A stretch of DNA of 64,000 bases from JAUSPI01 sp964650385 (lineage in GTDB: Bacteria > Desulfobacterota > Syntrophia > Syntrophales > JADFWA01): contig CAZYTP010000001.1 in NCBI GenBank assembly GCA_964650385.1, forward strand, positions 22,405 through 86,404, given 5' to 3'. The notes under the pieces were generated by a model, which saw nothing but the letters and a program-made list of their open reading frames with translations, was not told the origin of the DNA and made no database searches. A program made the position numbers and the translations under genes. Position 1 is the stretch's first letter; each line of letters starts with the position of its first letter. Shown one piece after another: positions 37,531 through 45,911 of the stretch.

Positions 37531-39219
37531 ATGCGAACGGAATTTACGATGGACATGAAAACAAAAATCCAGAAAGAAAAACCTTACAACAACGCCCCTT
37601 CTGCTGGGTCTCCGATGTTTGATAGTCAAACAGATAAAGCAGATGAGCAGATCATCATTTCTAGAAAGCTTGATAAAATAGAAACGCCAGATCTGCCCAG
37701 GAACGGAAAAATCAAAACGATACAAGATTTGGCAAAAATTGTTGCAGAACTCCGGACAAAAAATAAAAAAATAGTTCACTGTCACGGAGTTTTTGATCTG
37801 CTTCACATTGGCCACATCCGTTACTTCGAACAGGCACGGGAGATGGGGGACATTTTGGTAGTAACTGTCACTCCAGATCAATACGCTGGTGATGGACCAA
37901 ACCATCCTGCCTTTACAGAAACACAGCGAGTCGAAACAATCGCTTCATTAAGTTTTATCGATTATGTAGCTATCAATAACTGGCCTACTGTCGAGGAAAC
38001 TTTGCGCCTTTTGAAACCTGATGTATATGTTAAAGGTCCGGAATACAAAAGCAAATTGCCGGAAACGACTGAAACACTTGCAAGTGAAGAGAAGGTTGTT
38101 AGTGAGATCGGTGCAAATATTGCCTTTACCGAAGACTTTCATTTCAGTTCCACTAACCTGATTAATCGCTACTTATTGGATCTGCCGGATGAAATTAATA
38201 AATATCTTCATCTGTTTCGCCAGCGCTGCACACTCGATAATGTTTTGGGAATCCTTGATAATATGGCTTCACTAAATGTATTGGTTATAGGCGATACGAT
38301 TCTGGACGAATACCAGTATTGCAATGCAATAGGCAAATCTTCCAAAGACCCTACCCTTGCTCTGAAGTATCAATCCCATGATTTATTCGCCGGCGGTATC
38401 CTTGCTGTTGCAAATCATGTGGCTAACTTTGCCAATAAGGTGCAACTTATAACCGTAATAGGGGAACATAACAGCCACGAAGAGTTTATCCGATCACAGC
38501 TCCATCCCAATATTTCACCATTTTTTTTCATTCAACCCGATGCACCGACGTTGATAAAACGCCGTTTTATTGACAGCTATTCGACTAACAAACTTTTCGA
38601 GGTGTACGTCATGGATGACTCAGGCCTTCCCCCGGAAAAAAACAATGAAGTATGCCGCTGGCTCCAGGACGAACTCTCGGAATATGATCTCGTTATTGCA
38701 GCGGATTATGGCCATGGAGCCATAAGTAAAGAAATAGTCCGAACACTTTCAAGAAAATCAAGGTTCCTGGCGGTAAATACCCAGGCTAATGCGGGTAATC
38801 GCGGTTTGCATAGTGTGACCCGATATCCACGCGCTGACTATGCGTGCATTGCGGAACACGAGTTACGCCTTGAAACCCGAACACAAAATGGCATGATCCG
38901 GCCATTAATGGATTTTCTTGCACAGAAGCTAGGCTGTTCTCAATTCGTAGTTACGCGCGGAAGAAAAGGTTGTGCTGTGTGTGACGAAAATGGGGGATTC
39001 GTTGATATACCATCATTTGCCCAAAACATTGTCGATAGAGTGGGCGCGGGTGATGCTTTCTTCTCAGTGACCAGTCTCGCTTCAGCTCTTGGAGCGCCCA
39101 TCGAGGTTCTCGGATTTATAGGAAATGTGGTGGGCTCATTAGCTGTCGGGACTCTGGGTAATAAAAAATCTATAGATAAAACAAGTGTTCAGAACTACAT
39201 TACTTCTCTTTTGAAATGA
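37531..39219 (+). CDS. HldE-like bifunctional protein, nucleotidyltransferase first, PfkB kinase second
   Basis: 562 residues. Residues ~70-215 are a cytidylyltransferase-fold domain with the catalytic CHGVFDLLHIGH. Residues ~245-560 are a PfkB-type sugar kinase ending in the DRVGAGDAFFSV catalytic loop. HldE (RfaE) makes ADP-heptose precursors with the kinase at the N-terminus and the nucleotidyltransferase at the C-terminus; here the order is reversed. The stop overlaps the gmhB start in ATGA, indicating translational coupling. Substrates are probably heptose 7-phosphate and heptose 1-phosphate, but which nucleotide is used cannot be read from sequence. Confidence 0.85.
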   Translation: MRTEFTMDMKTKIQKEKPYNNAPSAGSPMFDSQTDKADEQIIISRKLDKIETPDLPRNGKIKTIQDLAKIVAELRTKNKKIVHCHGVFDLLHIGHIRYFEQAREMGDILVVTVTPDQYAGDGPNHPAFTETQRVETIASLSFIDYVAINNWPTVEETLRLLKPDVYVKGPEYKSKLPETTETLASEEKVVSEIGANIAFTEDFHFSSTNLINRYLLDLPDEINKYLHLFRQRCTLDNVLGILDNMASLNVLVIGDTILDEYQYCNAIGKSSKDPTLALKYQSHDLFAGGILAVANHVANFANKVQLITVIGEHNSHEEFIRSQLHPNISPFFFIQPDAPTLIKRRFIDSYSTNKLFEVYVMDDSGLPPEKNNEVCRWLQDELSEYDLVIAADYGHGAISKEIVRTLSRKSRFLAVNTQANAGNRGLHSVTRYPRADYACIAEHELRLETRTQNGMIRPLMDFLAQKLGCSQFVVTRGRKGCAVCDENGGFVDIPSFAQNIVDRVGAGDAFFSVTSLASALGAPIEVLGFIGNVVGSLAVGTLGNKKSIDKTSVQNYITSLLK

Positions 39220-39800
39220 TACAACGAAAAGCGGTTTTTTTAGATCGTGACGGGGTGCTTATTGAGGATGTCAATCTTTTAACACGGCGCGATCAAGTTC
39301 TCATCTGCAATAAAACCCCTGTAGCGCTGAATGCATTGAATGCATCGGAATATGCGATTTTTGTCATCACGAACCAGCCTGTTGTTGCGCGTGGATTGGC
39401 TACGGAACAGGACGTAGAGGAACTTAACTCATTCATAGGAAAAAAGGTGTTTGAAAAATCCGGATGTAAAATAGAACGCTTTTACTATTGCCCACATCAT
39501 CCGGAAGCTACACTGCCTGAGTATCGGATTAAATGCGATTGCCGAAAACCTCGACCGGGCATGTTGTTACAGGCGGCAAGGGAATACAATTTGGATCTTA
39601 GCGCAAGTTTTATGATAGGTGATCGAATTTCAGACATCATAGCCGGGTACAGGGCAGGCTGTACAACCATTCTTGTCAAAACGGGCATGCATAAAGCAAA
39701 ACCAATAGTATCCGATGCCATGGATTTAACCGTCAAACCGGATCATGTATGTAATGACCTGTACGAAGCATCAGGAATTATATTGAGAGAATATAAATGA
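39216..39800 (+). CDS. gmhB: D,D-heptose 1,7-bisphosphate 7-phosphatase
   Basis: 194 residues of the HAD-IIIA family: nucleophile Asp in AVFLDRDGVLIED, VITNQP, the zinc-binding cysteines and histidine in YYCPHHPEA and KCDCRKPRPGM, and FMIGDRISDI. GmhB removes the 7-phosphate in heptose-nucleotide synthesis. Length and motifs are those of the family. It overlaps the genes on both sides by four bases (ATGA). Confidence 0.92.
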   Translation: MIQRKAVFLDRDGVLIEDVNLLTRRDQVLICNKTPVALNALNASEYAIFVITNQPVVARGLATEQDVEELNSFIGKKVFEKSGCKIERFYYCPHHPEATLPEYRIKCDCRKPRPGMLLQAAREYNLDLSASFMIGDRISDIIAGYRAGCTTILVKTGMHKAKPIVSDAMDLTVKPDHVCNDLYEASGIILREYK

Positions 39801-40534
39801 AAGCCGTTATCTTGTGTGCAGGAACAGGGAGTCGCCTTGGGAATTTAACGAAAGCCGTTCCCAAACCAATGCTTCCACTGAATGGAAAGCCCCTTCTTGC
39901 ATACACCCTCAATTATTTGACAAAGTTCGATATTCGCGAAATTGCCATCAATGTGCATTTTTCCCCCGATCAAATTACAGATTACTTTAAGGATGGCCAA
40001 TCCTATGGGGCCAGCCTCCACTACTCACACGAGGAAAAACTCTTAGGAACTGCGGGGGCTCTGGTCAAATTGGCCCCCTGGCTTGCAGATGAAAAGGAGT
40101 TTCTTGTGTTATACGGTGACATCCTAACCGATCAGAATATTTCTCTCCTGATCGACAAACACCATAAGGAGCGAAGTTTCGCGACACTCCTGCTCCATAA
40201 GCGAAAAAAATCAAACAGCATTGTAAAAATTGACGAAACGAATCGAATAGCCTGCTTCGAAGAAAGACCATCAGAAGATAAAAAAAGGGGTCTGTTAAAA
40301 AACAATGACGATGTATGGGTGAATTCCGGTGTGCAAGTACTGAGCAATGAAGCATTGGACTATATTGTCAATACCGGTGCATTTGACTTGCCACGGGATG
40401 TTTACTGTAACTCTGTTGAAAACAAGAGAATATTCGGAGTGCCTTTGACCGGATTCAGAATCGCTATCGATTCACCAGACCGCTATCACGAAGCTGAACA
40501 GGCCATTAAGAGAGGAAATTACAAATTTTCTTAA
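39797..40534 (+). CDS. Sugar-phosphate nucleotidyltransferase (HddC-like)
   Basis: 245 residues with the nucleotidyltransferase signature MKAVILCAGTGSRLGNLTKA, then KPMLPLNGKPLL, VLYGDILTD and WVNSGVQVLS. It belongs with mannose-1-phosphate guanylyltransferases and HddC, which makes GDP-D-glycero-D-manno-heptose. Together with gmhA and gmhB this implies a GDP-heptose route, although an HddA (GHMP) kinase is absent and a second nucleotidyltransferase is already present in the HldE-like protein. Coupled to gmhB by a four-base overlap. Confidence 0.85.
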   Translation: MKAVILCAGTGSRLGNLTKAVPKPMLPLNGKPLLAYTLNYLTKFDIREIAINVHFSPDQITDYFKDGQSYGASLHYSHEEKLLGTAGALVKLAPWLADEKEFLVLYGDILTDQNISLLIDKHHKERSFATLLLHKRKKSNSIVKIDETNRIACFEERPSEDKKRGLLKNNDDVWVNSGVQVLSNEALDYIVNTGAFDLPRDVYCNSVENKRIFGVPLTGFRIAIDSPDRYHEAEQAIKRGNYKFS

Positions 40535-40576
40535 AATAGCCACAGACCCACACAGGCATACACGGAAAATAAGAAA

Positions 40577-41143
40577 ATGAAACATTTTACAGATTACGCC
40601 ACACGCCTGAACAACATTTTACAGAACCATAATTGGAAAGATGTTCACAAATTGACCGAGGCCTTGCTTATCGTTTGGAAAGAAAAGAAGCAGGTGTTTC
40701 TTTGCGGTAATGGGGGAAGCGGTGCCAACGCAATTCATTTTGCCAATGACTTAATTTACGGTGTTTCAAAAGGTAACCGCCCTGGTTTGAAAGTTCATGC
40801 ACTACCTGCAAATCAATCTGTTATAACCAGCCTTGCAAACGACATTTCTTATGAAAATGTTTTTTCTTATCAACTGGCTGTGTTGGGAGAACCGGGAGAT
40901 ATTCTACTCGCATTTTCAGGAAGTGGAAATTCTTCCAATATTGTTAAAGCGATTCAAAAAGCAAAAGAACTGGAAATGAAAACCTTTGCTTTGCTTGGAT
41001 TTTCAGGAGGTAAATCATTGGAGTTGGTAGATGTGGCAATTCATTTTCCTGTCGATGATATGCAAATAGCAGAAGATTGTCAGCAAATAGTCGGACACAT
41101 GATAATGCGTTGGCTGGCGGATAATAGGCATTCTGTACGATGA
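40577..41143 (+). CDS. gmhA: Sedoheptulose 7-phosphate isomerase
   Basis: 188 residues of the SIS-domain GmhA family: VFLCGNGGSGANAIHFANDL, ILLAFSGSGNSSNIVKAI and the metal-binding region near AEDCQQIVGHMIMRWL. It converts sedoheptulose 7-phosphate to D-glycero-D-manno-heptose 7-phosphate, the first committed step. It overlaps the next gene by four bases. The split transketolase downstream could supply sedoheptulose 7-phosphate. Confidence 0.93.
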   Translation: MKHFTDYATRLNNILQNHNWKDVHKLTEALLIVWKEKKQVFLCGNGGSGANAIHFANDLIYGVSKGNRPGLKVHALPANQSVITSLANDISYENVFSYQLAVLGEPGDILLAFSGSGNSSNIVKAIQKAKELEMKTFALLGFSGGKSLELVDVAIHFPVDDMQIAEDCQQIVGHMIMRWLADNRHSVR

Positions 41144-42138
41144 AAAAAATAACTGAAAAGATACTGGTAATTGGCAGCAACTCCTTTTCAGGTGCCAGTT
41201 TTGTTGATTACGTCCTCAGGGAAGGTACGGAAGTGATCGGAGTAAGCCGTTCTCAAGAACCAAATCCGATTTCCCTTCCTTACAAAAGTCAGCAGAATGC
41301 TAATTTCCGATTCTACCAAATGGACTTAAATCATCATTTAGAACAGGTTATGGATCTCATCCGTGAGTTTCGACCGGGCTATATAATTAATTTTGCGGCA
41401 CAAAGCATGGTAGCGGAAAGCTGGCAGAACCCCGAACATTGGTTTGTGACTAACGCGGTTTCCAATGTAAAGCTCCATGATCAGCTTCGCCGATGTGACT
41501 TTCTGGAGAAATATGTTCATATTTCTACCCCGGAAGTTTATGGCTCATGTCGCGGATTAGTCAGGGAAAGTACTCCGTACAATCCGAGTACACCTTATGC
41601 GGTTTCACGTGCAGCGGCGGATATGAGTTTGATGACCTTTTATAAAGAATATGATTTCCCGGTTGTGTTTACACGTGCCGCAAATGTGTATGGTCCGGGA
41701 CAGCAACTCTATCGGATTATTCCACGGACAATCCTCTTTTTTCTTATAGGCAAAAAACTTCAGCTGCATGGAGGTGGTCATTCCGTTCGCTCTTTCATTC
41801 ATATCCGTGATGTAGCAGATGGCACACTTCGTGTGGCTCGTCATGCACCAGCCGGTGAAATTTATCATTTTTCCACTATCAGAAACGTCTCCATACGATC
41901 TCTGATCCAGATGATTGCCGAACAGATGAACATATCATTTGAAGACAATGTAGAAGTAGTCGGGGAACGGCCTGGAAAGGATGCCGCCTATTTACTTGAC
42001 AGTGCTAAAGCTAAAAACACTCTGGGCTGGGAGGATAAAATCAGTTTAGAAGAGGGCATTGAAGAAACTATTGGCTGGGTTAGAGATAACCTGGAAGAGC
42101 TTAAAAAACAGCCATTCGATTATATACATAAAGCGTAA
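41140..42138 (+). CDS. NAD-dependent sugar-nucleotide 4,6-dehydratase/epimerase (SDR)
   Basis: 332 residues, extended SDR of the RfbB/GMD type: N-terminal Rossmann ILVIGSNSFSGASFVDYV, the catalytic Tyr-x3-Lys position altered to YAVSRAAAD in STPYAVSRAAAD, and GGHSVRSFIHIRDVADG. These enzymes oxidise and dehydrate or epimerise NDP-sugars. The catalytic lysine seems to be replaced (YAVSR), which is unusual but an Arg occurs in some SDRs. Acts probably on the heptose nucleotide made upstream. Confidence 0.82.
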   Translation: MKKITEKILVIGSNSFSGASFVDYVLREGTEVIGVSRSQEPNPISLPYKSQQNANFRFYQMDLNHHLEQVMDLIREFRPGYIINFAAQSMVAESWQNPEHWFVTNAVSNVKLHDQLRRCDFLEKYVHISTPEVYGSCRGLVRESTPYNPSTPYAVSRAAADMSLMTFYKEYDFPVVFTRAANVYGPGQQLYRIIPRTILFFLIGKKLQLHGGGHSVRSFIHIRDVADGTLRVARHAPAGEIYHFSTIRNVSIRSLIQMIAEQMNISFEDNVEVVGERPGKDAAYLLDSAKAKNTLGWEDKISLEEGIEETIGWVRDNLEELKKQPFDYIHKA

Positions 42139-42152
42139 AGGAGAGGATCAAA

Positions 42153-43091
42153 ATGCATATTTTATTAACAGGCGGTTGTGGTTATGTGGGGTCGGTTTTG
42201 ACACCAAAACTTTTAGATCAGGGATTTAAAGTAACCGTTGTAGATATTATGTGGTTTGGAAACTACCTGCAGGAACACAAAAACTTGAAAGTTATTCGAC
42301 AGGATGTTCGAGATGTGGACAATATCCCTATGGACGGTGTAGATGCGATTATTCATCTCGCTAACGTTTCAAATGATCCCTGCGGAGAGCTGAACGCGAA
42401 ACTGTCCTGGGAAGTAAATGTACTGGCAACAATGCAACTGATTGAACGGGCAATTCGCCATAAAGTGAAACAATTTATTTACGCCAGCTCCGGTAGTGTA
42501 TACGGAATCAAAGAAGAACCAGAAGTTACGGAAGATCTGCCCCTAGTGCCAATTTCCGACTACAATAAAACCAAAATGATCAGCGAGCGTGTGCTTCTTA
42601 GTTACAAGGATTCGATTCTTATCCAGTGTGTCCGCCCGGCTACAATCTGCGGTTACTCGCCAAGAATGAGGTTAGACCTATCCGTGAATATGTTGACAAT
42701 GCAGGCGCTGATCAATGGAAGGATTACCGTATTCGGAGGGGAACAAACCCGCCCGAATATACACATGAAAGATATGGTTGAAGTTTATTTGCATTTTCTG
42801 GAACATGGCAAAAAGCTCACAGGGATATACAATGCGGGGTTTGAAAATATATCAATCATGGACATAGCAAATAAGGTAGCAGAATTTGCTCCAGCAGAGA
42901 TCATTGTAACTGAATCGAATGATCCTCGTTCTTACCGTCAGAATTCTGACAAGCTGGTAAATACCGGGTTTCAGCCAAAATACGGTGTTGTGGATGGTAT
43001 TCAGGAAGTGATCGAAGCCTATCAATCCGGAATGTTGAGGGATAAAGATAATTGTTACAATATAAAAACCATGAAGAAAAATTACGTGTAG
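42153..43091 (+). CDS. NAD-dependent sugar-nucleotide epimerase/dehydratase (SDR)
   Basis: 312 residues, extended SDR: MHILLTGGCGYVGSVLTPKL with the TGxxGxxG motif, IYASSGSVYG, the catalytic YNKTK and RPNIHMKDMVEVY. Unlike the previous gene it has the full Tyr-x3-Lys. A clear GGAGAGGA site precedes the ATG. The combination with the preceding SDR suggests two sequential changes to one NDP-sugar, for example a dehydration and an epimerisation. Confidence 0.87.
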   Translation: MHILLTGGCGYVGSVLTPKLLDQGFKVTVVDIMWFGNYLQEHKNLKVIRQDVRDVDNIPMDGVDAIIHLANVSNDPCGELNAKLSWEVNVLATMQLIERAIRHKVKQFIYASSGSVYGIKEEPEVTEDLPLVPISDYNKTKMISERVLLSYKDSILIQCVRPATICGYSPRMRLDLSVNMLTMQALINGRITVFGGEQTRPNIHMKDMVEVYLHFLEHGKKLTGIYNAGFENISIMDIANKVAEFAPAEIIVTESNDPRSYRQNSDKLVNTGFQPKYGVVDGIQEVIEAYQSGMLRDKDNCYNIKTMKKNYV

Positions 43092-43099
43092 CAGGAACC

Positions 43100-43921
43100 A
43101 TGAACTATACGGTGTCCGAAATGGAATCCATTGCACGCAAAATCCGGGGGAAGATTGTAGAAATGTCGCATCAATCGGCTACGCCCCATGTCGGCTCATC
43201 CCTTTCGTGTGTAGATATCCTGGTGGCTGCTTACTGGGGATTTTTGAAGATAGACCCCCAGAATCCAACACATCCGAACCGTGATAGGTTGATTTTAAGT
43301 AAAGGACATGCTGCGGCCGCTTTATATATATCCCTTGAACAGCGAGGGTTTTTCCCGGCTGAATATTTAGCCACATATGCCAAAGATGGTGGAAATCTTC
43401 CTGAACATCCCAGCCCGGGATGTGCGCCGGGTGTAGAAGTAGCCTCTGGATCGCTCGGACATGGTTTGCCATTAGGTTTGGGCATGACATTAGCCGGGCG
43501 AATTCAGGACAATTGCTATCGGGTCTATGTGGTAATGAGCGACGGCGAGTGCAATGAGGGATCGGTCTGGGAAGCCGCCATGCTGGCGCCAGCTCACAAG
43601 CTGGAAAACCTTTCGGCCATTGTAGATTTTAACCGGTGGCAAGCTACAGGACGCAGTGAGGAGGTAACTTCCCTTTCATCTATACGTGACAAATTCGAAG
43701 CGTTCGGATGGAGCAGTTACGATGTAGATGGGCATGATATTAAATCCTTGATCGATGTACTGGAAAACGTTCCTGACGGTACAGGTAAGCCCGTTGCTAT
43801 TATAGCCCACACTATTAAAGGGAAAGGAATTTCTTTTATGGAAGATGACAACAACTGGCATTACCGAATCCCAACTCATGAAGAGGTCATAATGGCAAAG
43901 AAGGAACTCGAACTGATATGA
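43100..43921 (+). CDS. Transketolase-like, N-terminal (thiamine diphosphate-binding) subunit
   Basis: 273 residues equal to the first domain of transketolase: HVGSSLSCVDILVAAYWG, LSKGHAAAALYISL, GSLGHGLPLGLGM and the ThDP/metal motif SDGECNEGSVWEAAM with the Asn of DFNRWQ. The start is ATG 43100; an upstream frame (43052) overlaps the previous gene without a ribosome-binding site. Partner of the next gene, which supplies the remaining domains. Split transketolases in glycan clusters can move a two-carbon unit onto or off a sugar. Confidence 0.92.
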   Translation: MNYTVSEMESIARKIRGKIVEMSHQSATPHVGSSLSCVDILVAAYWGFLKIDPQNPTHPNRDRLILSKGHAAAALYISLEQRGFFPAEYLATYAKDGGNLPEHPSPGCAPGVEVASGSLGHGLPLGLGMTLAGRIQDNCYRVYVVMSDGECNEGSVWEAAMLAPAHKLENLSAIVDFNRWQATGRSEEVTSLSSIRDKFEAFGWSSYDVDGHDIKSLIDVLENVPDGTGKPVAIIAHTIKGKGISFMEDDNNWHYRIPTHEEVIMAKKELELI

Positions 43922-44874
43922 GAAACGCGTTTTCTGAAGAACTTACCTCCCTTGCCGTCAAGGATCAGCGAATCGTCCTCCTTTCCGGTGACATAGGAAA
44001 CAGACTATTTGACAACTTTAAAAGTGAATGTCCCGACCGTTTCTTCAATTGCGGTGTCGCTGAAGCCAATATGACAGGCATGGCGGCAGGCATGGCCCTC
44101 TGTGATCTCCGTCCTGTTACCTATACCATTGCCGCATTCAATACTGTTCGCTGTCTGGAACAGATCAGAATTGATGTATGTTATCACAATTTACCTGTAA
44201 TCATAGTTGGTGTCGGCGGTGGGCTTTCGTATGCTTCCCTGAATGCCACCCATCATTCATTGGAAGACATCGCTTTTTTACGCATGCTTCCGAATATGAC
44301 AGTAATCTGCCCCGGTGATGCATGGGAAGTACGAGCGGCTTTGCATGCGGCTTTAAACCATGACGGACCGGTCTATATACGTATGGGCAAAAAAAACGAA
44401 CCGCTTATACATAGTGCCCTTCCCGATTTCACTATCGGAAAAGGTATTATCGTACAACGGGGGACAGATATTTGCTTAATCGGAACGGGGAATATGTTGC
44501 CGACTGCCATCCAGGCGGCAGATGAACTTGAAAAACGGGGCATCTCTGTCCAGGTTGTCAGCCTGCATACCGTCAAGCCGCTGGACAAAAAACTACTCAC
44601 AGAAGCCTTTGCAAAGTTTTCCCTCGTTGCAACCATTGAGGAACACAGCATATCAGGCGGCCTTGGCGGGAGTATTGCCGAATGGTTAGTCGAACAACCA
44701 CATCTCAAAGCACGGTTTCACCGTTTTGGAACATCTGATTCCTTTATGTACAACGCTGGCAAGCAAGATTACGCGCAAAAATATTTTGGCCTGACACCCG
44801 AACAAATCGTAGAAAAAATAACAGAGCTACAACAAAATTCAACACAAATTAATAGAAAGTCATTACAAACATGA
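43918..44874 (+). CDS. Transketolase-like, C-terminal subunit
   Basis: 318 residues with the pyrimidine-binding domain (VLLSGDIGNRLFDNF, FFNCGVAEANMTGMAAGMAL) and the C-terminal domain (GTDICLIGTGNMLPTAIQAA, EEHSISGGLGGSIAEWL). The glutamate of GVAEANM activates ThDP. Overlaps the N-terminal subunit by four bases, so the subunits should be made in equal amounts. With gmhA close by, it may serve pentose-to-heptose phosphate conversion or attach a two-carbon unit to a keto sugar. Confidence 0.92.
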   Translation: MRNAFSEELTSLAVKDQRIVLLSGDIGNRLFDNFKSECPDRFFNCGVAEANMTGMAAGMALCDLRPVTYTIAAFNTVRCLEQIRIDVCYHNLPVIIVGVGGGLSYASLNATHHSLEDIAFLRMLPNMTVICPGDAWEVRAALHAALNHDGPVYIRMGKKNEPLIHSALPDFTIGKGIIVQRGTDICLIGTGNMLPTAIQAADELEKRGISVQVVSLHTVKPLDKKLLTEAFAKFSLVATIEEHSISGGLGGSIAEWLVEQPHLKARFHRFGTSDSFMYNAGKQDYAQKYFGLTPEQIVEKITELQQNSTQINRKSLQT

Positions 44875-45911
44875 AAACAACTTCCGCAGTTTTAGTTGAA
44901 ACCGGAAAACCTTTGGTGCTGGCCGAGCTTGATATTCCCGTATTAAAGCCCGGTCAGGTGTTGGTTGAAATCACACATAGCGGCGTCTGCCATACCCAAG
45001 TACTTGAATGCCGCGGCTATCGTGGCGAAGATAAATTTTTACCCCACTGCCTGGGTCACGAGGCCGGGGGCATCGTTCGTGAAATCAGTCCCGGTGTCAT
45101 GAAAGTCAAGCCAGATGATCGGGTTATTCTTTCATGGATTCAAGGCTCGGGAGCCAACGTACCCGGAACGATCTATAATTGGAATGGCCGAAACGTAAAT
45201 GCCGGGGCGATAACTACCTTCAGCCGCTATTCCGTAATCAGTGAAAACCGATTGACGGTTATTAAGAATGACCTGTCTCTTCAAGATGCAGCCCTGCTGG
45301 GTTGTGCCATACCTACAGGTGTCGGTTCCGTATTCAATGTGGCTCGACCGAAACCGGGACAGACTATTGCGATTTTTGGAACCGGTGGTGTTGGTCTGTG
45401 CGCTGTCAACGGTGCTTTCATCGCCGGCTGCACACCTGTAATAGCTATTGATATCTTAGACACCAGACTCAAGCTGGCAAAAGATATGGGAGCAACACAC
45501 TGTATTAATGCAGCCAAGACAGATCCCATCAAGGAAGTCAATCATATCTGCCCGGGTGGTACCGATTTTGCCGTTGAATCGAGCGGTCGGCCTGATGTAA
45601 TGCTTCAGGCCCTGAACAGTGTCCGCAACCAGGGCGGCACAGCGATTATTATCGGAAACGCTCGCTTCGGAGAACGAATCTCTCTTGACCCTTCCATTCT
45701 CAATCAGGGAAAACGTTTACTTGGAACCTGGGGCGGTGACAGTCAACCCGATAGAGACTACCCGCTATATGAGAGACTTATTGGTGCAGGCAAACTAAAC
45801 GTCCGGCCGCTTATGTCGAAAACCTACCCTCTCCACAAGATCAACAATGCCATAACTGATCTTGAAACGGGAAGAGTCGCCCGACCTATTATTGATATGA
45901 CAAATGAATGA
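44871..45911 (+). CDS. Zinc-dependent medium-chain dehydrogenase lacking the structural zinc lobe
   Basis: 346 residues of the MDR superfamily. The catalytic zinc ligands look intact: Cys in HSGVCHTQVLE, His-Glu in CLGHEAGG and Cys in LLGCAIPTGVG. The coenzyme site is IFGTGGVGLCAVNGAFIAG. The loop that normally carries four structural zinc cysteines is replaced by SWIQGSGANVPGTIYNWNG. It would oxidise or reduce an alcohol or sugar carbon with NAD(P). Overlaps transketolase C by four bases and the next gene by eight, so it works in the same pathway. Confidence 0.85.
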   Translation: MKTTSAVLVETGKPLVLAELDIPVLKPGQVLVEITHSGVCHTQVLECRGYRGEDKFLPHCLGHEAGGIVREISPGVMKVKPDDRVILSWIQGSGANVPGTIYNWNGRNVNAGAITTFSRYSVISENRLTVIKNDLSLQDAALLGCAIPTGVGSVFNVARPKPGQTIAIFGTGGVGLCAVNGAFIAGCTPVIAIDILDTRLKLAKDMGATHCINAAKTDPIKEVNHICPGGTDFAVESSGRPDVMLQALNSVRNQGGTAIIIGNARFGERISLDPSILNQGKRLLGTWGGDSQPDRDYPLYERLIGAGKLNVRPLMSKTYPLHKINNAITDLETGRVARPIIDMTNE

